DNA of 9,067 nucleotides from the NCBI GenBank assembly GCA_003649565.1, contig QMSF01000022.1:1-9067 (forward strand), in the 5' to 3' direction. The notes under the pieces are model-generated. The model saw nothing but the letters and a program-made list of their open reading frames with translations. It was not told the DNA's origin and searched no databases. Numbering within the stretch: the stretch's first letter is position 1; every line of letters starts with the position of its first letter. A program made the translations under genes and the position numbers. Below are positions 6,078 through 9,067 of the stretch, piece by piece. This stretch comes from Thermoprotei archaeon. GTDB lineage: Archaea > Thermoproteota > Methanomethylicia > Nezhaarchaeales > WYZ-LMO8.

Positions 6078-6836
6078 TTAAATGGTTTTTATCTTGCCCT
6101 CTGATGCCAGCTTTTCAATAGCCCTCCTAACTTCTTGAGGTGTTACATTGAGATCTGATGCGCATTTGCTTATTAGAAGCTCTCCTCCATGCTCCTTGAT
6201 GTACTCTAAGAGCCTCTCTTCAAGGGTCTCTTCAGCGCCTTTAACTGAAGACGAACTTGAAGCCACGACTGGTAGCTTCTCAGCTGCTGGTGTTGGTAAT
6301 TCAGGTAGCTTCTCTCTTAATCTCTGTTCTGCAACGACTTCAGCCTCTTGTAGGACCTTTAATGCCTCTTCACTAGCAACGACTTCAGCCTCTCTCGGCT
6401 CACCTATGTCTATGAGTATGCTACCGAGCATCTTATTGACATTGTCAAGCTCTAATGCCACTTCAGGTATTATGTTCGTTAACTGACCTCTTAGACCCTG
6501 AATTATCTTTACCACAGGTCCTAATTGGACCATAGCATCTCCAAGCTGCTCAACGGTCTCAAGCCTTAAAATAACCTGCTCTATTGCCAAGCTGCTTGCC
6601 ATAACCGTCTTTGTTAGCTTTCTCAGCTCGGCAAGCTCATTAGCGTAAAGAATGGCGTGAAGCTCATCGCCCCATGCCTTTGCCATAGCGCATGCATTGA
6701 ATAGCTCTTTGTCTCTTTCCTGAAGTCTGGCCAATAACTGTTGAAGTCTTCTATGTTGAGCATTAAGCACCTTAAGTGCTTGATATATTCTCTCTTTAAG
6801 CGGAGTCCTCTTTAGCTTGTGCCATAAACGGCGCAC
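6078..6836 (-). CDS. cdvB: CdvB, ESCRT-III protein with C-terminal winged helix
   Basis: The 252-residue protein has an ESCRT-III core (about 10-145) of long helices, basic at the N-terminus and including LYANELAELRK (63-73). A linker follows, rich in Glu/Ala, then a proline motif EKLPELPTPAAEKLP (175-189), the expected MIM2 site for the CdvC MIT domain. A Ser-rich spacer (193-197) leads to a winged-helix domain (about 202-252; LLISKCASDLNVTPQEVRRAIEKL within it). Family knowledge: the winged helix of CdvB binds the C-terminal peptide of CdvA, bringing ESCRT-III to the membrane at mid-cell. Start GTG 6836 has a very strong purine-rich SD (GAGGTGGAGG, 6841-6850). It lies 31 bases after cdvA in the same direction. 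Oddity: EAEVVA occurs twice in the linker (149-154, 165-170), from an exact 18-bp duplication. Confidence 0.95.
   Translation of the reverse strand: MRRLWHKLKRTPLKERIYQALKVLNAQHRRLQQLLARLQERDKELFNACAMAKAWGDELHAILYANELAELRKLTKTVMASSLAIEQVILRLETVEQLGDAMVQLGPVVKIIQGLRGQLTNIIPEVALELDNVNKMLGSILIDIGEPREAEVVASEEALKVLQEAEVVAEQRLREKLPELPTPAAEKLPVVASSSSSVKGAEETLEERLLEYIKEHGGELLISKCASDLNVTPQEVRRAIEKLASEGKIKTI
6331..6393 (-). repeat. In-frame 18-bp direct repeat inside cdvB
   Basis: GCAACGACTTCAGCCTCT (+ strand) occurs exactly at 6331-6348 and 6376-6393, a period of 45 bases or 15 codons. It encodes the repeated EAEVVA of the CdvB linker, just before the MIM2 motif. Confidence 0.85.
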
Positions 6837-6867
6837 CTCGCCTCCACCTCACTGTAGCTCTGTAATG

Positions 6868-7554
6868 CTAGTAGTCTTTGACGTGCACTACGAGCGTACC
6901 TAGGCCCTCTGACTCCTCTTCTTCTCCGCCAGTCTTCGGGAGCTCAGGTGGTGTAGTTAAGAGCTTTTCAAGCTCAGCTATGGAAGCCTCAAGATCCTTC
7001 TTCTCGCTGGTTATCCTGTTTATACCAGCTTGTATCATGCTCATTATGGAGTTGAAGTATGCCTCGTCAATCTCACCTATTCTGTATGATATCTTGGCGC
7101 TTGTTGAGGCAAGCTGCAATACCTTCAATTGAGAGTCAAGCTCAGCTATTCTACCCTTAATCTTATCGACTATTTCACTAGCCTTGTCCTTTAATTCTTT
7201 GAGTGTAGCGTTGAACTGTGATTGGAAGTGCTCATAGATTTCTTGGGTTATCTCCTTCTTCTCTAATAGCTCCTCGAGCGCCAAGCTCTTCTTCCATGCG
7301 AGTGATAACTCATTAGCCAGCTTGTTTGCTTCAACTTTTAATGCTGAGAGGACCTTGATGATGTCGTTCTCTATGACTATGCACTCTGTCGAATAGCTGT
7401 TGAATTCTCCATCACCATGCTCTAGCACGACAGTCTTGACATTGCTCAGAGCGTCGCTTACGAAGGCAGCTATCTTTCCTACAAGCCTACCATAGGGGTC
7501 TCTAACTTGCTTACTTATGTATTTAACAAAGTCGGCAACCGTAAACTCAGTCAC
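6868..7554 (-). CDS. cdvA: CdvA, PRC-barrel/coiled-coil scaffold of archaeal cell division
   Basis: The 228-residue product has the three-part CdvA plan. A PRC-barrel-like beta domain comes first (about 4-70; VRDPYGRLVGKIAAF at 17-31 is its typical start). A long charged coiled-coil region follows (about 72-200; many K/E heptads such as LKELKDKASEIVDKIKGRI). An acidic linker (EEEESEG) then leads to the hydrophobic tail LGTLVVHVKDY at the extreme C-terminus, the expected ESCRT-III-binding peptide (E3B) that docks on the CdvB winged helix. Family knowledge: CdvA forms filaments on membranes and recruits CdvB. Before the acidic linker is PPELPKT (202-208), unexpectedly like the MIM2 motifs of the two ESCRT-III proteins. 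Start GTG 7554 has SD GGGGGTGAT four bases before, overlapping the stop of the preceding ESCRT-III gene 12 bases away, so translation is probably coupled. Confidence 0.93.
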   Translation of the reverse strand: MTEFTVADFVKYISKQVRDPYGRLVGKIAAFVSDALSNVKTVVLEHGDGEFNSYSTECIVIENDIIKVLSALKVEANKLANELSLAWKKSLALEELLEKKEITQEIYEHFQSQFNATLKELKDKASEIVDKIKGRIAELDSQLKVLQLASTSAKISYRIGEIDEAYFNSIMSMIQAGINRITSEKKDLEASIAELEKLLTTPPELPKTGGEEEESEGLGTLVVHVKDY

Positions 7555-7566
7555 TTACATCACCCC

Positions 7567-8220
7567 CTACCTAATAGTTTTTTGTTTATCAGAAGTTGAT
7601 ACGCCTGAAGTTGGGACTTCAGGCAGCTTCTCCTTCATTTTCTGCTCGGCTACAACCATGGCCTCCTCTAGGATTTTCTGGGCCTCCTCTGTTGCCTCTA
7701 GTGTGACGGACTGGCCTGTTGCTTGACCTGCTTCTACGACTAAGCTATTGAGGAGCTCGCTTAATTCGCTAAGTTCTTGTTCAGCATCTGGCAATACTCC
7801 TGATAAGCTGCTCTTAATGTTCCTAATGACGTCAACAGCTGGGGCCATAGCGACTACGAGCTCACCAACCTCCTTTATCGTTCCAAGCCTTAACAGAACC
7901 TTTTCAAGTGATAGCTTGCTGTACAGGATGACTTTGCTCATCTTCCTAAGCTCAGCAAGCTCATTAGCGTAAAGCGTGGCTCTATCAGTCTCATGCTTCA
8001 TGAAGGCTTCAACAACCTTCTCAAATATCTTCCTGTCCCTCTCCATCAACCTAGTGCTAACTTGATCCAGCTTGTTCAGCTGTAACTTGAGCTTGTTCAT
8101 GGCGAGGTCTATCTTGCGCTTAAGAGGAGCATCAGGAATGACCAGTGATCTCACCTTCGACGCTATCGGCTCCTTCAGCTGCTTATCCCATCTCTTAGCG
8201 AATTTCTCAATTCTAGACAA
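7567..8220 (-). CDS. ESCRT-III paralogue without winged helix (CdvB1/B2-like), first gene of the cdv cluster
   Basis: The 217-residue protein is clearly homologous to the neighbouring CdvB: both hold LYANELAELRK (here 83-93), the KVLLRLGT/QVILRLET helix and the linker EEAQKILEEAMVVAEQ. It has an extra N-terminal stretch of about 20 residues with basic and aromatic character (MSRIEKFAKRWDKQLKEPI), possibly an amphipathic membrane helix as in other ESCRT-III proteins. It ends shortly after a MIM2-like motif KLPEVPTS (198-205) and has no winged helix. By analogy with Sulfolobus CdvB1/CdvB2 it would form the constricting filament and be remodelled by CdvC, but it cannot be recruited by CdvA through a winged helix. 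Start TTG 8220 is fixed by SD GAGGTGA seven bases upstream. I cannot assign it specifically to B1, B2 or B3. Confidence 0.93.
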   Translation of the reverse strand: MSRIEKFAKRWDKQLKEPIASKVRSLVIPDAPLKRKIDLAMNKLKLQLNKLDQVSTRLMERDRKIFEKVVEAFMKHETDRATLYANELAELRKMSKVILYSKLSLEKVLLRLGTIKEVGELVVAMAPAVDVIRNIKSSLSGVLPDAEQELSELSELLNSLVVEAGQATGQSVTLEATEEAQKILEEAMVVAEQKMKEKLPEVPTSGVSTSDKQKTIR

Positions 8221-8227
8221 GCTTACT

Positions 8228-8234
8228 TCACCTC
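8228..8234 (-). promoter_or_regulatory. Strong Shine-Dalgarno GAGGTGA before the ESCRT-III paralogue
   Basis: Reads GAGGTGA on the - strand, seven bases before TTG 8220. It decides the TTG start; the ATG just upstream (ATGAGGTGA) stops at once. Confidence 0.7.
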
Positions 8235-8257
8235 ATGCTTTCAAGATGTCTTACGGT

Positions 8258-8266
8258 CAATAAAAG
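8258..8266 (-). promoter_or_regulatory. TATA-like box of the cdv operon
   Basis: CTTTTATTG on the - strand, preceded by CCC, is centred about 42 bases before TTG 8220. The expected start near 8236 leaves a leader of about 16 bases containing the SD. It resembles the boxes at 1348, 1586 and 6053. Confidence 0.5.
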
Positions 8267-8331
8267 GGTATGTTAAAACGGAGATTGAAAGAGTAGCAAA
8301 AATTGAAATATCAGCATTTAAAGTGTCGATC

Positions 8332-8421
8332 TTACCATGGCTTCTCTCGATATGAGCTTAAAGCGCTAATGTTTCTAGCAACCTCCTTTAGTTCTTCGAT
8401 TAAAGCTTCGAAGTATTCCAA
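8332..8421 (-). CDS. Possible 29-aa micro-ORF, unknown function
   Basis: A short frame from TTG 8421 to TAA at 8332-8334 encodes an amphipathic helix-like peptide, with EYFEALIEELKEVARN as its core. The amino-acid make-up (Glu, Leu, Lys, Ala; ordered heptads) looks protein-like rather than random. An AGGGG lies five bases before the TTG as a possible SD. The frame is open a little further up, to an in-frame TAA 24 bases before the TTG. One extra A in the AAAA run just upstream would join it to an ATG at 8444 and give 37 residues, so a frameshifted or decayed gene is an alternative. There is no clear promoter. Confidence 0.3.
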   Translation of the reverse strand: MEYFEALIEELKEVARNISALSSYREKPW

Positions 8422-8478
8422 ATAACCCCTTTTAAACAGACCATGTTAATGAAGGAAAGCTCTCATAACCCCTGATGA

Positions 8479-8541
8479 CTCAGAGGATCTTCAAGTGAAG
8501 AGGACACGTGAAACGGGATCTAATAAGTTTTTCTCTGAGAG
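8479..8541 (-). ncRNA. Possible small structured RNA
   Basis: A TATA-like palindrome TTATATAA (8562-8569) would start - strand transcription near 8540. That transcript begins with CTCTCAGAG and about 55 bases later carries CTCTGAG (8479-8485), pairing with its own 5' end in a 7-bp closing stem. Inside is a second hairpin sequence, TCTTCACTTGAAGA (8488-8501). The set of promoter, end-to-end stem and inner hairpin suggests an RNA of about 60 nt. No C/D-box set, tRNA or other known family is recognised. Confidence 0.2.
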
Positions 8542-8561
8542 AACTACCGACTTCAATAAGC

Positions 8562-8569
8562 TTATATAA
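8562..8569 (-). promoter_or_regulatory. TATA-like palindrome TTATATAA
   Basis: A perfect 8-base palindrome, the best TATA match in the right part of the window. Leftward it would start transcription near 8540, at the possible structured RNA; rightward the transcript would run antisense into the membrane-protein gene. The leftward direction is preferred. Confidence 0.35.
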
Positions 8570-8582
8570 CACGACGTTGATT

Positions 8583-8960
8583 TTAAGGCATCTTTCTTTG
8601 GTGAAGCTTTCTCTCAATGAAATATGCTGCTATAAAACATCCAACAGCCGCAGCTAAACATGTCAATACTGGTTGAGGTATGCTGGGCAAGTCGGCTAAT
8701 GTCGGGAATGGAACTGTTGAGAAAGGCGTTGGTTCAATCCATGGCAGAAGACCTATAAGAGATACTACAGCTGAGAACATCAATCCCCCAACGCCGATAG
8801 TTAAACCTAGACATCCAAGCCTCCTATTAATGAAAAACGCTAGGCACGCAAAGATTACGGACCAGAAAATGAAGTTAGCTAAGGCATATGCCAACTGGAC
8901 GTCTGCCAATGCTTTCACCGTGTTAGTGATAACGCTTGAGCACTTAAGATTAGTTTTCAA
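8583..8960 (-). CDS. Three-helix membrane protein, unknown function
   Basis: The 125-residue product has three hydrophobic segments (about 24-44, 48-72, 98-115). A short basic turn (NRRLG) separates the first two. Between the second and third is a proline-rich loop (73-97) with eight prolines, including EPTPFSTVPFP. The tail ERKLHQRKMP is basic and so probably cytoplasmic, which would put the proline-rich loop outside. I do not recognise a family. The start is uncertain: TTG 8960 has no SD, while an ATG at 8986 in another frame sits behind GGAGAGG and about 25 bases from a TATA-like box but stops after five codons. One extra T in the TTTTT run would join that ATG to this frame. GTG at residue 15 is another option. 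Codon pattern and membrane topology support a real gene. Confidence 0.65.
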   Translation of the reverse strand: MKTNLKCSSVITNTVKALADVQLAYALANFIFWSVIFACLAFFINRRLGCLGLTIGVGGLMFSAVVSLIGLLPWIEPTPFSTVPFPTLADLPSIPQPVLTCLAAAVGCFIAAYFIERKLHQRKMP

Positions 8961-9008
8961 TAGAGCCGTTAAAAACAGTCTAACATCCCTCTCCTATTGT
9001 TCATAACC

Positions 9009-9014
9009 TTTAAA
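9009..9014. promoter_or_regulatory. Palindromic TATA-like box TTTAAA, possibly bidirectional
   Basis: TTTAAA is centred about 26 bases from an ATG on the left (8986, - strand) and about 28 bases from an ATG on the right (9039, + strand). These are the distances expected for leaderless archaeal transcripts on both sides. Confidence 0.35.
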
Positions 9015-9038
9015 TGCTCTCATCAACTTCCGCTCTCT

Positions 9039-9067
9039 ATGAATTTAAAGCCCAAAAACTTCATGTA
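9039..9067 (+). CDS. Possible start of a + strand gene cut by the window end
   Basis: ATG 9039 opens a frame (MNLKPKNFM) with no stop up to the edge. It lies about 28 bases from the TTTAAA box, fitting a leaderless start. There is too little sequence to name a product. Confidence 0.3.

Larger units (their letters stand above)
8221..8582. other. 362-base region without a secure gene
   Basis: Holds the cdv operon promoter and SD at its left end, the possible micro-ORF (8332-8421), the possible structured RNA (8479-8541) and the TTATATAA palindrome (8562-8569). Nothing else is recognised; no tRNA, insertion sequence or repeat array. Confidence 0.6.

Noticed and set aside
8472..8539. Box C/D guide RNA on the + strand (TGATGA at 8473-8478, CTGA at 8535-8538)
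   Set aside because: The base before TGATGA is C, not the required purine, there are no clear internal C'/D' boxes, and the spacing is too long for an archaeal C/D RNA.

Overview
The window reads as chromosomal DNA of an archaeon of the TACK group (Crenarchaeota/Thaumarchaeota and relatives), probably an uncultured lineage. The reasons are a full set of Cdv (archaeal ESCRT) cell-division genes, an AF2198-type JAMM protease, an archaeal-type NikR, a COG1915-type LOR/SDH protein, T/A-rich TATA-like boxes instead of bacterial promoters, and frequent TTG/GTG starts behind GGAGGTGA-like Shine-Dalgarno sites. I cannot name the species or order. The presence of Cdv argues against Thermoproteales and Euryarchaeota.

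Left part (1-2111, + strand): the 3' part of a P2-type cation ATPase gene, cut off by the window edge; a stand-alone JAMM/MPN+ metalloprotease whose TTG start overlaps the ATPase stop; a 52-residue zinc-ribbon protein; and nikR. Middle (2108-4704): a small integral membrane protein of the COG2426 'small multidrug export' family, a four-CBS-domain protein, and a LOR/SDH-domain protein related to archaeal NAD-dependent ornithine cyclodeaminase. nikR/COG2426 and CBS/LOR-SDH are two convergent pairs, each overlapping by 4 bp.

Right part (4880-8220, all - strand): the cell-division cluster, read from right to left as an ESCRT-III protein without winged helix, CdvA, CdvB (ESCRT-III with winged helix) and CdvC (Vps4-type AAA ATPase with MIT domain). 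It holds a membrane-organising scaffold (CdvA), two filament-forming ESCRT-III proteins and the ATPase that remodels them. A strong promoter/SD precedes the first gene, and a second TATA-like box sits just before cdvC, so cdvC may also be transcribed alone.

Far right (8221-9067): a gene-poor stretch with the cdv promoter, a possible 29-residue micro-ORF and a possible small structured RNA, then a three-helix membrane protein of unknown function with an uncertain start. At the edge a palindromic TATA-like box may serve both that gene and a + strand gene cut off by the window end.

The most notable points are the four-gene Cdv locus with a second ESCRT-III in front of cdvA, a proline motif shared by both ESCRT-III proteins and CdvA, the loss of canonical ion-binding residues in the P-type ATPase, and several possible short genes or RNAs. 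I found no CRISPR array, insertion sequence, tRNA or rRNA.
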